Assembly: GCA_003696875.1 (NCBI GenBank)
Contig: RFHL01000169.1
Coordinates: forward strand, 1-12,892
Source of the DNA: Bacteroidota bacterium
GTDB lineage: Bacteria; Bacteroidota; Bacteroidia; J057
Reading direction: 5' to 3'
DNA length: 12,892 nucleotides
Shown: piece by piece, positions 1-6,700 of the stretch
Numbering within the stretch: the first letter of the stretch is position 1
How the letters are laid out: each line of letters begins with the position of its first letter
The notes under the pieces: generated by a model
What the model saw: only the letters and a program-made list of their open reading frames with translations
Databases searched by the model: none
Told to the model about the DNA's origin: nothing
Position numbers and translations under genes: made by a program

Positions 1-723
1 GGCGAAAGAGGGCCAGAACTCAAGCACCTGGAGCCGCTGCTGGCGGTGCAGGCCCGTCTCTCGGTCATTCCCCGGCAGGATGAGTGCCTGATCGAGTATA
101 TTGAGAGCCGGGAAGGGCATCACCTCTTTGTGTATCCCTTTGAAGGGCGGGTCGTGCACGAGATTCTCGGGGCCCTGCTGGCCTGGCGCATCGCGCGGCT
201 CACGCCGCTGAGTTTTTCCATCGCCATGAATGACTATGGCCTGGAGCTGCTCTGCGACCAGGAGATCCCGCTGGATGAGGCCCTGGAGGCGGGCCTTTTT
301 TCGCCGGACAAACTGGATGAGGATTTGCATCACAGCCTGAACCAGACCGAGATGGGGGTGCGCAAATTCCGGGAGGTGGCCCGGGTGGCGGGGCTGGTGT
401 TTCAGGGCTTTCCGGGGCGGCAGGCCCCCACCAAGCACCTGCATGCCTCCACCTCTCTGCTGTACCAGGTATTCCGGGACTACGACCCCGGCAACCTGCT
501 GCTACAGCAGACAGAGCGGGAAGTCATTGACTATCAGATTGATATAGAGCGACTGCGCGCGGCCCTAACGCGCCTGCAGGGGCAGCATCTGCACGTGACC
601 CGGCCGGGGCGTTTCACGCCCTTTGCCTTTCCCATCATGGTCGATCGCCTGCGCGAGCGCCTGAGCACCGAGAAACTCGCCGACCGCATCGGGCGGATGC
701 AGGTACAGCTCAAAGGAAGATGA
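1..723 (+). CDS. Ligase-associated DEXH-box helicase (Lhr-like), C-terminal part
   Basis: The frame is open from base 1, so the gene starts outside the window; 240 residues and the TGA stop are present. The visible part matches, from memory, the C-terminal region of the 'ligase-associated DNA damage response DEXH box helicase' family, Lhr-core relatives of about 800 residues encoded next to an ATP-dependent DNA ligase, an exonuclease and a metallophosphoesterase. Recognisable stretches are the HLFVYPFEGR block (about residues 41-50), the SIAMNDYGLELL block (about 73-84), the GLVFQGFPG block (about 132-140) and the C-terminal TPFAFPIMVDRLRERLS block with a following KLADRIGRMQ helix. The helicase motor motifs (Walker A, DEXH) lie upstream and cannot be checked. 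The likely role is ATP-driven 3'-5' unwinding in DNA repair. The phosphoesterase partner often found next does not follow here. The last codons run directly into a C/T-rich repeat array. Confidence 0.9.
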   Translation, partial: GERGPELKHLEPLLAVQARLSVIPRQDECLIEYIESREGHHLFVYPFEGRVVHEILGALLAWRIARLTPLSFSIAMNDYGLELLCDQEIPLDEALEAGLFSPDKLDEDLHHSLNQTEMGVRKFREVARVAGLVFQGFPGRQAPTKHLHASTSLLYQVFRDYDPGNLLLQQTEREVIDYQIDIERLRAALTRLQGQHLHVTRPGRFTPFAFPIMVDRLRERLSTEKLADRIGRMQVQLKGR

Positions 724-729
724 GGAAAG

Positions 730-792
730 CCCTTCCCATTACCCATTTGCCCATTTGCCGACTTCCCCACTTCCCGACTCCCCCACTCCCCC
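730..792 (-). other. Two adjacent G-quadruplex motifs on the minus strand
   Basis: Read on the minus strand, 792-765 gives G-runs of 5, 5, 3 and 4 separated by loops of 3, 4 and 4 bases. Positions 752-730 give four runs of 3 separated by loops of 5, 4 and 2 bases. Both satisfy the standard pattern of four runs of at least three Gs with loops of 1-7. On the plus strand the same stretch is C-rich, so the helicase transcript itself would not fold a G-quadruplex; the DNA, or an antisense RNA, could. Whether it folds in the cell is inference. Confidence 0.6.
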
Positions 793-794
793 AC
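733..794. repeat. Degenerate C/T-rich 7-8-mer tandem array
   Basis: Just after the helicase stop the plus strand can be parsed into eight consecutive units: TTCCCAT, TACCCAT, TTGCCCAT, TTGCCGAC, TTCCCCAC, TTCCCGAC, TCCCCCAC, TCCCCCAC. The last two are identical and the array drifts from a CCCAT form to a CCCAC form. One strand is almost pure pyrimidine in its second half. Similar arrays occur, as I recall, as dispersed intergenic repeats in some Bacteroidota and cyanobacteria; that is not testable here. No protein is supported across it. Confidence 0.75.
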
Positions 795-849
795 AAAAAC
801 CAACCGGAAATCCTGCCAAAAAGTAAGATTCCGGCCATTTTGGCTTTGA

Positions 850-863
850 TCTTATATATAAGA
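850..863. repeat. AT-rich 14-bp perfect palindrome
   Basis: The sequence TCTTATATATAAGA reads the same on both strands; one further flanking pair (848 G with 865 C) also matches after a single mismatch. It sits in the gene-free region about 80 bases upstream of the candidate -33 element for the orphan antitoxin gene. It could be a repressor or activator site; with this base composition chance is also possible. Confidence 0.4.
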
Positions 864-911
864 ACTATATGTTTAGAAGGACACCATTCTCAAACATCTA
901 AAAATGAATGA

Positions 912-965
912 AATGAATGTAATCATTGCCCCAAAATCGACTTGGAATTTGTTCACACATTCATT
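912..965. repeat. Inverted repeat AATGAATGT/ACATTCATT at the antitoxin promoter
   Basis: Nine-base arms at 912-920 and 957-965 are perfect reverse complements with 36 bases between them. An extra overlapping direct copy of the left arm core (AATGAATGA) lies at 903-911. The right arm touches the first base of the candidate -7 element at 965-972 and the -33 element lies between the arms. The position suits autorepression by the downstream HigA-like protein, but no binding evidence exists and the arms are AT-rich. Confidence 0.35.
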
Positions 966-972
966 AACTTTG
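942..972 (+). promoter_or_regulatory. Bacteroidota-type promoter for the HigA-like gene
   Basis: TAACTTTG at 965-972 is an exact match to the Bacteroidota -7 consensus TAnnTTTG. TTG at 942-944 lies 20 bases upstream, within the usual spacing to the -33 element. Transcription would begin near 978, leaving a leader of about 110 bases before the ATG at 1090. No Shine-Dalgarno sequence is seen before that ATG, as usual in this phylum. Confidence 0.5.
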
Positions 973-1089
973 TTCATCAAATTCTCAGGCTCCTCATCCT
1001 TTCCGGCCAGGATCTTCCGCTCCTAGATTTTCTCATTTTTTGAATATCTCCAAAGTTTGAACTACCCTCCTCCTACAAAGCCCAAGTCA

Positions 1090-1398
1090 ATGGAAAAGCC
1101 GGAAGAATTGCGGGCGTTTTCGCGTCATCGCGCCGAAGCTTATGGCCCTCCCGGATCTCTGGAACACGCTGATTTTCAGTCAAAAGCCAAGACCTATCGC
1201 ATTGGCCGTACCATCCGGGAGCTGCGCAAGGCCCAGAACATGACCCAAGCTCAGCTGGCCGAACGGATCGGAACCCAGAAGTCCTACATCAGCCGGATAG
1301 AGAAAGGAGCTGACCTTCAGCTGACCTCCCTTTTCAAGATCTTTGAGCATGGCCTGCAGACGCCTGTACACTTGATTGCAGGCGACCTGATCACCTGA
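1090..1398 (+). CDS. Orphan HigA-like XRE-family antitoxin/regulator
   Basis: This is a 102-residue DNA-binding protein. Residues about 41-95 form a Cro/C1-type helix-turn-helix: TIRELRKAQNMTQAQLAERI, then the recognition helix around GTQKSYISRIEKG (61-73), then the helix LTSLFKIFEHGL. The lead-in (PPGSLEHADFQSKAKTYRIG, 20-39) is what I know from HigA antitoxins paired with HigB or Gp49-like RelE-fold toxins, which usually precede the antitoxin gene. Here nothing upstream to 724 codes for such a toxin, and the downstream gene does not resemble one, so it appears to be an orphan. I chose ATG at 1090; an in-frame TTG at 1057 would add 11 low-complexity residues. The gene has its own candidate promoter and a strong terminator, so it is probably monocistronic and may repress itself through the inverted repeat. 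A plain XRE regulator is the alternative. Confidence 0.82.
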   Translation: MEKPEELRAFSRHRAEAYGPPGSLEHADFQSKAKTYRIGRTIRELRKAQNMTQAQLAERIGTQKSYISRIEKGADLQLTSLFKIFEHGLQTPVHLIAGDLIT

Positions 1399-1428
1399 GT
1401 TTCGCCATATTCCTGCGCAAACCTATGC

Positions 1429-1464
1429 ACCCCGGCGAGGCTTCGCCGGGGTATTTGTCTTTTT
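1429..1464 (+). terminator. Strong intrinsic terminator after the HigA-like gene
   Basis: A perfect 10-bp stem (1429-1438 with 1443-1452, ACCCCGGCGA pairing with TCGCCGGGGT) closes a four-base GGCT loop and is followed by a T-rich tract ending in five Ts at 1460-1464. It lies 30 bases past the stop codon. Confidence 0.85.
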
Positions 1465-1502
1465 ACGAAAGCCAAAATATGCGTATTTTTTTCCTCAAGT
1501 AG

Positions 1503-1514
1503 TATGCATGCATA
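1503..1514. repeat. 12-bp palindrome TATGCATGCATA
   Basis: A perfect palindrome in the 286-base gene-free stretch 1399-1684. A related imperfect palindrome, ATATGCGTAT, lies about 25 bases upstream. The location between a terminator and the next gene start suits an operator, but no exact TAnnTTTG promoter is visible nearby (only a longer-spaced TAACACTTTTTG), so the role is open. I see nothing coding between 1515 and 1684. Confidence 0.35.
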
Positions 1515-1684
1515 ACACTTTTTGACTAATTCTCTTCTTAACCCTTTTCCCATGCATCATCCCAACTACTATCTCGCCTCCCAAAACCTGTGCCTCAGGC
1601 CAGAAAAGTCTATTACGCCTAACCAAACCCCTGTTCCCATGCCGCCTCTTGATTTACCACCACCCACCTTTAACCTATCTACAT

Positions 1685-2041
1685 ATGATTTTCGACATTT
1701 ACCTGCATGCCGAAGTATGGGTCTATCATCAGACCTGTAGTCCTGCCGCCCGCCTGTGGATGGATTTCGCACTGGAAATGGTCTGCGCAGCGGATCGCTT
1801 ACCCTTCAGGGACACCCGCGAGGTCAGTGGATTTCCAGACCTTTGGGAAACCGAAGTCTCCGGCCATCCCGATGAGCCTGTGCCTACCCAGATCCTGATC
1901 GGCTATCTCTGGCCTATGGACCGGAGCCAGATGTATGGGTTCCACTATGTGGGGATGTATCAACCCAGTCACCCCCAGGCCGCCGATGAGCGGCTGCGGG
2001 CCTGCAATCTGACCCAGGCACATCTTGACGGCCGCTTTTAG
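1685..2041 (+). CDS. Hypothetical protein, 118 residues
   Basis: I do not recognise this protein. From the ATG at 1685 it gives 118 residues, ending in TAG. It has no signal peptide or membrane span, is rich in Trp, Tyr, His and Met, and is acidic in its middle (RDTREVSGFPDLWETEVSGH, about 42-61). A central stretch TQILIGYLWPMDRSQMYGFH (68-87) looks like paired beta strands. Three Cys (18, 34, 107) are not arranged as a metal knuckle. An in-frame TTG at 1649 would add 12 residues of Pro/His-rich sequence and is less likely. The composition is unlike a random frame and the coding strand is otherwise empty here, so I believe it is a real gene. It is followed after 85 bases by another small gene on the same strand, possibly co-transcribed. 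Confidence 0.6.
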   Translation: MIFDIYLHAEVWVYHQTCSPAARLWMDFALEMVCAADRLPFRDTREVSGFPDLWETEVSGHPDEPVPTQILIGYLWPMDRSQMYGFHYVGMYQPSHPQAADERLRACNLTQAHLDGRF

Positions 2042-2065
2042 GCAATATGCCTGGCAATTAATGGC

Positions 2066-2084
2066 TGGTCGCTACCGGCGACCA
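2066..2084. repeat. Perfect 7-bp hairpin between two small genes
   Basis: TGGTCGC (2066-2072) pairs with GCGACCA (2078-2084) around a five-base TACCG loop. It occupies the 85-base spacer between the two hypothetical genes. No T-tract follows, so it is not an obvious terminator; it could affect RNA processing or be chance. Confidence 0.3.
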
Positions 2085-2126
2085 CTTCCGGCCTGCTTCT
2101 GTGTCTTACCGTATTTAGCAATCATC

Positions 2127-2501
2127 ATGGCCTATACCGACAACCGCCGCCTCCACTCCTGGAATGACTATGCCTATCACCGCTATGGCCCCGTGGGGTC
2201 CATCCGGCGGGCACAGTTCCGGGCGCGGGCGCGCCGGTGGGCACGGAGAAGGCTACCACTGGCCCAGCGCTGGTATGCCGCGATACGCAGCCTGCTGCAG
2301 CCAGCACCGCCCCCGGCGGACCCCCGCCTAGGATGGACGGGCCATATCGAAGACATCCTGGAGGGAGACATCCTCCTTGTACATATCCGGGGACAGCGGT
2401 CCTATGCCTGGCAGCTTGATCCGGTCCCACCCCGACATGGCGCCAGGGTCATGGTCACAGGCGTGCATCATCATTATCTGGAGGTCATCATGGTGCCCTG
2501 A
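2127..2501 (+). CDS. Small basic protein with NfeD-like OB-fold C-terminus
   Basis: From the ATG at 2127 this is 124 residues. The N-terminal half is strongly basic and Arg-rich (residues 23-45, with runs such as RARARRWARRR), followed by a Pro-rich linker (59-66). The C-terminal part (about 70-124) resembles the short OB fold at the end of NfeD proteins: a Gly-rich entry (WTGHIEDI), a GDILLVHIRGQRSYAWQL strand pair, then HGARVMVTGVHHHYLEVIMVP, matching the pattern 'G..V.V..v.g..L.V..'. NfeD itself has membrane spans and usually a partner stomatin; neither is present, so the likeness is to the fold only. An in-frame TTG at 2025 would overlap the previous gene and is disfavoured. It converges on the adaptor gene with 13 bases between the stops. 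No function can be assigned. Confidence 0.55.
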   Translation: MAYTDNRRLHSWNDYAYHRYGPVGSIRRAQFRARARRWARRRLPLAQRWYAAIRSLLQPAPPPADPRLGWTGHIEDILEGDILLVHIRGQRSYAWQLDPVPPRHGARVMVTGVHHHYLEVIMVP

Positions 2502-2514
2502 GCGCCTCGCTGCC

Positions 2515-3690
2515 CTACTCCATCACTTCCAGCGCTGAGGCCAGAAAGAATCCCCCCTGGCTCACAAAGCGCGTGCCGCGCGGATACGTCTCTGGCAGAC
2601 GTACGGTCACCCAATCCCCAGAGGTTTCTCCCACCTCCACAGGAATTTTGATAAAGTGACTCCCGCTGGGTTCAGTGGCCTCCTGCACAAATACATAATC
2701 CGCACCGGGCTCACGCACCAGGGCACTGACCGGCAGTGCCGGCTGCGGCTGCGCCGCCCCCACAATTTCGGCCTCCACAAACATACCCGGCCACAGCTTG
2801 CGCCGGTCGGCATCTATGTGCCCGTGCACATGCACGTAGCGGTCAGTATTGTCCAGACTACGGCCCACCAGAAAGACTTCCCCCACCGCAACTTCAGACC
2901 CCAGGCTGGGAACCCGGTAGCGAATTTCCTGCCCCTTTTGCACCCCGACGATGTCCCGCTCAAATACCTGCAACTCCAGATGGAGGTGAGAAGGATCTAT
3001 CATTTCAAAAAGGATCATATCGGGACTTACTTGCTGCCCCAGACGGATTGGCACGTTGGCGAGAAACCCAGAGATAGGCGCCACAATCCGCATACGGCTG
3101 CGAAAGGTTCCTGCGGCGGCTTCTTCAGGATCAAAGCCGAGGACTTTCAAGGTCTCGGCCAGGCCGGCGACTCTGGCCTTGGCTCCTTCGTAGGCCGCCT
3201 TGGCCGCGCTGCGTTGTTTGGTGGCATTGATGCTGTCGGCGGCGAGCGCCGCCTGGCGCTCGTACTCCTCCTGGAGGAAAGGCAACTCGCTTACGGCCTC
3301 GGCATATTGTTGCTGAATCTCGATATAAGCCGGGTTTTCCAGCACTGTCAACGTCTCACCCTTGCGCACCGGGGTCCCGATGATCCCCTTGATCTCGCGC
3401 ACAATCCCCCCCATAGGTGCACTGACCGCTGCCTGATACTGCGGCGGGAGGCCCAGGATACCCGTGGCCGAAATGGTCCGCCCCAGGGAGAGTTGGTGAA
3501 GGGTATCAGTTTGCAACTTGATCTCGGCCATCTGGGCCGGGCTGAGGGTGATCTCATCGGGCAGCAGGCTGCCCACCTCCCCGGTCTCCGGCGCGGTCTC
3601 GGCCGGCTTCGGGCTGGAACAGGCGAAAAGCAGGACACAGGCAAGACCGAGGATGGTGCCTGTCGGGAGGTATTTGGTCAACTGATTCAT
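2515..3690 (-). CDS. czcB: Heavy-metal RND efflux periplasmic adaptor (membrane fusion lipoprotein)
   Basis: This is the adaptor that bridges inner-membrane pump and outer-membrane channel in the periplasm. The 391-residue form from the ATG at 3690 begins with a lipoprotein signal: NQLTK, a hydrophobic run, and lipobox LFAC with Cys24 as the lipidated residue. Domains in order: first lipoyl half-motif (about 89-120, APMGGIVREIKG and VRKGETL), alpha-helical hairpin (about 123-186), second lipoyl half-motif (about 202-232, IVAPISGFLANVPIRLGQQV), beta barrel (about 233-315), membrane-proximal domain (about 316-391). Length is ordinary for the CzcB/CusB family. No Met-rich copper-binding start and no His-rich N-terminus is seen, so the metal is not told by this subunit. 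An in-frame ATG at 3762, just 8 bases after the pump's stop, would add 24 residues ahead of the signal and spoil it; I therefore prefer 3690. It is the last gene of the operon. Confidence 0.93.
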   Translation of the reverse strand: MNQLTKYLPTGTILGLACVLLFACSSPKPAETAPETGEVGSLLPDEITLSPAQMAEIKLQTDTLHQLSLGRTISATGILGLPPQYQAAVSAPMGGIVREIKGIIGTPVRKGETLTVLENPAYIEIQQQYAEAVSELPFLQEEYERQAALAADSINATKQRSAAKAAYEGAKARVAGLAETLKVLGFDPEEAAAGTFRSRMRIVAPISGFLANVPIRLGQQVSPDMILFEMIDPSHLHLELQVFERDIVGVQKGQEIRYRVPSLGSEVAVGEVFLVGRSLDNTDRYVHVHGHIDADRRKLWPGMFVEAEIVGAAQPQPALPVSALVREPGADYVFVQEATEPSGSHFIKIPVEVGETSGDWVTVRLPETYPRGTRFVSQGGFFLASALEVME

Positions 3691-3770
3691 CTTGGCAAAT
3701 AGAAGAGTATACATGGAGCGAAAGGGTACAAAATCCGGAGAAGGGAACAGTTTTTCAGGCATTTAACCAG

Positions 3771-6700
3771 TTAGGGCTGCAGATACTGCAGGGAAATCAC
3801 CGTTTGGTTGTAGAGATGCAACTGGTCCAGCCAGTTGCGGCGAATGGACTGGGCGGTCTCCAGGCTCTGGAGATAGGCCAGGTAATCGGCCTCGCCCTGC
3901 CGGTAGGCGGCCTCGGCCATGGTCACCATCTCGGTGGCCATGGGCAATGCCTGCGCCTCGTAGTAGCGCAGTGCCTCGTCATAGCGGCGTAGCTGGGCTT
4001 GCAACTGGGCCTGCGTCGTCTCCAGGCGAAAGCGGTAGTCCTCGGCCACCTGCTGGGTGCGGGCTACCTCCAGGCGGCTGCTCGCCACCTGTGCCCGCTG
4101 GGCGTTGGGCCAGAGGGGCACATTGAGGCCCACCTGATAACCCGGGAAGTTCCGGGCATTTTCGCCTTGTCCAAACCCATAGAAATACTCAAACTGGAGC
4201 GCTGGCAGCCAACCGGCCCGGGCCACGCGCACCTCCTGCTGGGCTTGGTCGCCCAGGGCGCCCAGGCGCAAGAGGGTGGGATGTTCGCCCAGAGGCGTCA
4301 GCAGCGGGCTCATCCGGCTTAGCAGCGAATCGGCGACCTCCAGCGGCCCCTCCAGCTGCAGCCACTGCCGCAGTTGGGCGTAGGCTGCCTCCAGGTCCAC
4401 CTGGGCCTGCCGACGCTGCATGGCCACCTCCTCCCGGCGAGCCCGGGCGGTGAGCAGGGCAAGCTTGCTACTTTCGCCTACTTGCAGGCGCCGCTGGGCG
4501 ATGGCTTCCAGACCCCCAAAGCGCCGGTCCAGCTCAGCCCACTCGCGCAAGCGATGGCGGGCATAAACCACGTCCAGGTAAGCCACCGCTACGGCCCGCT
4601 GCAGGCCAAAGGCCTGCTCAGCCTGCGAGGCTTCGACCACGCGGGTATTCGCCCGCAAGGCATCGCCTTGCCGCTGGTACAGCCAGGGCAGGGCCACGGC
4701 CTGCTGTACGCCCCAGACACTTAGCGGGCGATCGTTGGGCGCGAGGTTGTTCTGGTCGATGCCCTGGTAAAAGTTCGTGGCGGGCAGGTTCCAGGCCCCG
4801 CCTTCGCGGGCCTGGGCGGCCGCCACGGCGGTGCGCCCCGCCTGCATCATGCGGTTGTTTTCCAGCGCCACCGCCTGGGCCTCACTCAGGGTGAGTCGCA
4901 TGGGCTCAGGTCCCTGCGCCCGGGAAAGTCCCGGCCAGAGGAGCCCTCCTATCAGCAGGATCCCCAGCAAACCGGATGAGAAAGGCCGTCGCGCTTGGGT
5001 TGCCCGCCCTTCAAAGAGGGTGTAAAGCACCGGCAACACGATGAGGGTCAGCATGGTAGCGGTCACCAGACCTCCGATGACGACGGTAGCCAGGGGCCGC
5101 TGTACCTCGGCCCCGGAAGAGGTCGAGAGGGCCATGGGGAAGAAGCCCAGGGCCGCGGCAGCGGCAGTCAGTAGGACCGGTCGCAGCCGGTCGCGGGTGC
5201 CTGTGATCACGCGCCGGAAGGTTTCGGTTGCCCCTTCTTCCTTTAGCTCGTTGAAATGGCTGATGAGGACGATCCCGTTCAGTACGGCAATCCCGAAGAG
5301 GGCGATAAAGCCCACCCCCGCCGAGATGCTGAAGGGCAGGTCCCGCAGCCAAAGCAGCAAGACCCCCCCGATGGCGGAAAGCGGGATGGCAGAGTAGACC
5401 ATCAGGGCTTGTTTGAAGGATTCGAAGGTAAAGTGCAGGAGGATCAGGATGAGCACCAGGGCGATGGGAACGGCGATGGCCAGGCGGCCCTTGGCCGCTT
5501 GCAGGTTTTCAAACTGGCCCCCATAGTCGAGGTAGTAGCCTTCGGGCAGGCTCAGCTCCTGGTTGAGAATGCCCTGAATCTCCTCGACCATGGACTGGAG
5601 GTCGCGGTTGCGGACGTTGATGCCGACGACGATCCGGCGACGGGTGTCGTCGCGGGAGATCTGGGCGGGCCCATACTCGAAGTCGATGTCCGCGACCTCG
5701 CGCAGGGGAATGGTGCGGCCGTCGGCCACGCGCACCCGCAGGTTGCGAATGTCGTCCAGCTCTTGCCGCCGGTCCGCCGCCAGGCGGACCACCAGATCAA
5801 AGCGGCGCTCGCCTTCGAAGACCACGCCGGCGGCAGAGCCGGCAAAGCCCGTCTCTATCAGCTGGTTGAGCTCGGCGATGTCGATGCCATACTTGGCAAT
5901 CAGCTCCCGGTCGTAGGTCACCGTCATCTGCGGCAAGCCGGCAATTTGCTCGACACTGATGTCGGCGGCCCCTTCTACATGGCTGATCAGGCGGCGAATC
6001 TCATTGGCCTTGACAAAGAGGGTATCCAGGTCCTCCCCAAAGACCTTGATGGCCAGGTCGGCCCGTACCCCGGTGATCAGCTCATTGAAGCGCATCTCAA
6101 TAGGCTGGGTAAACTCGTAGGCCATGCCGGGAATCACTTCCAGGCTCTCCTTGATCTGGTTGGTCAATTCCTCCTTGCTCTCGGCGCGGACCCATTCGGA
6201 GCGTGGCCGCAGCCGCACGATGATGTCTGACATCTCCATGGACATGGGATCGGTGGGCACCTCGGCCGCCCCGATGCGGGACACGACCTGATCCACTTCG
6301 GTAAATTCCTCCAGCAGAATCTGCTCGATACGGGTATTCAGCGCCACTGTCTGAGCCAGGGAGGTGCCCGGCTTGAGGATGGGCTGGATGACGAGGTCAC
6401 CCTCGTCCAGGGTCGGAACAAATTCGCCTCCCATCCGCAGAAAGAGCGCCACCGCCCCGACCAGCATGAGGCCCGCCAGGGTAAGGGTGGCATAGCGAAA
6501 GCGCAGGGCCAGCAGCAGGACAGGGGTGTACAGCTGCTCGATCCCGGCGACCAGGCGGTCGGAGAAGCGCAAGATCCAGGAATCGGGGCGGGGGGCTTTG
6601 AGGAATAGCGCCGACATCACCGGCACATAGGTCAGACAGAGAATCATGGCGCCCAGCAGCGCAAAGCTGAAGGACATGGCCATTGGCCGGAACATTTTTC

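Noticed and set aside
720..911. Short plus-strand frame after the helicase
   Set aside because: It is translated from the C/T repeat array and AT-rich intergenic DNA; its Pro/His/Leu content follows from the repeat.
1522..1740. Plus-strand frame of 72 codons before the 118-residue gene
   Set aside because: Pro/Asn/Leu-rich with no motif, and overlaps the better gene start at 1685 in another frame.
2656..3702. Plus-strand open frame (348 codons) antisense to the adaptor gene
   Set aside because: The minus strand encodes a complete, domain-rich adaptor here; the antisense product has no recognisable motif.
3690..3762. Longer start for the adaptor at ATG 3762
   Set aside because: It would put 24 non-hydrophobic residues ahead of a good lipoprotein signal; the start at 3690 gives a standard signal with lipobox LFAC.
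5256..6230. Plus-strand open frame (324 codons) antisense to the pump gene
   Set aside because: It is a shadow of the second periplasmic loop coding region; composition is typical antisense Asp/Gly/His/Gln and no motif is seen.
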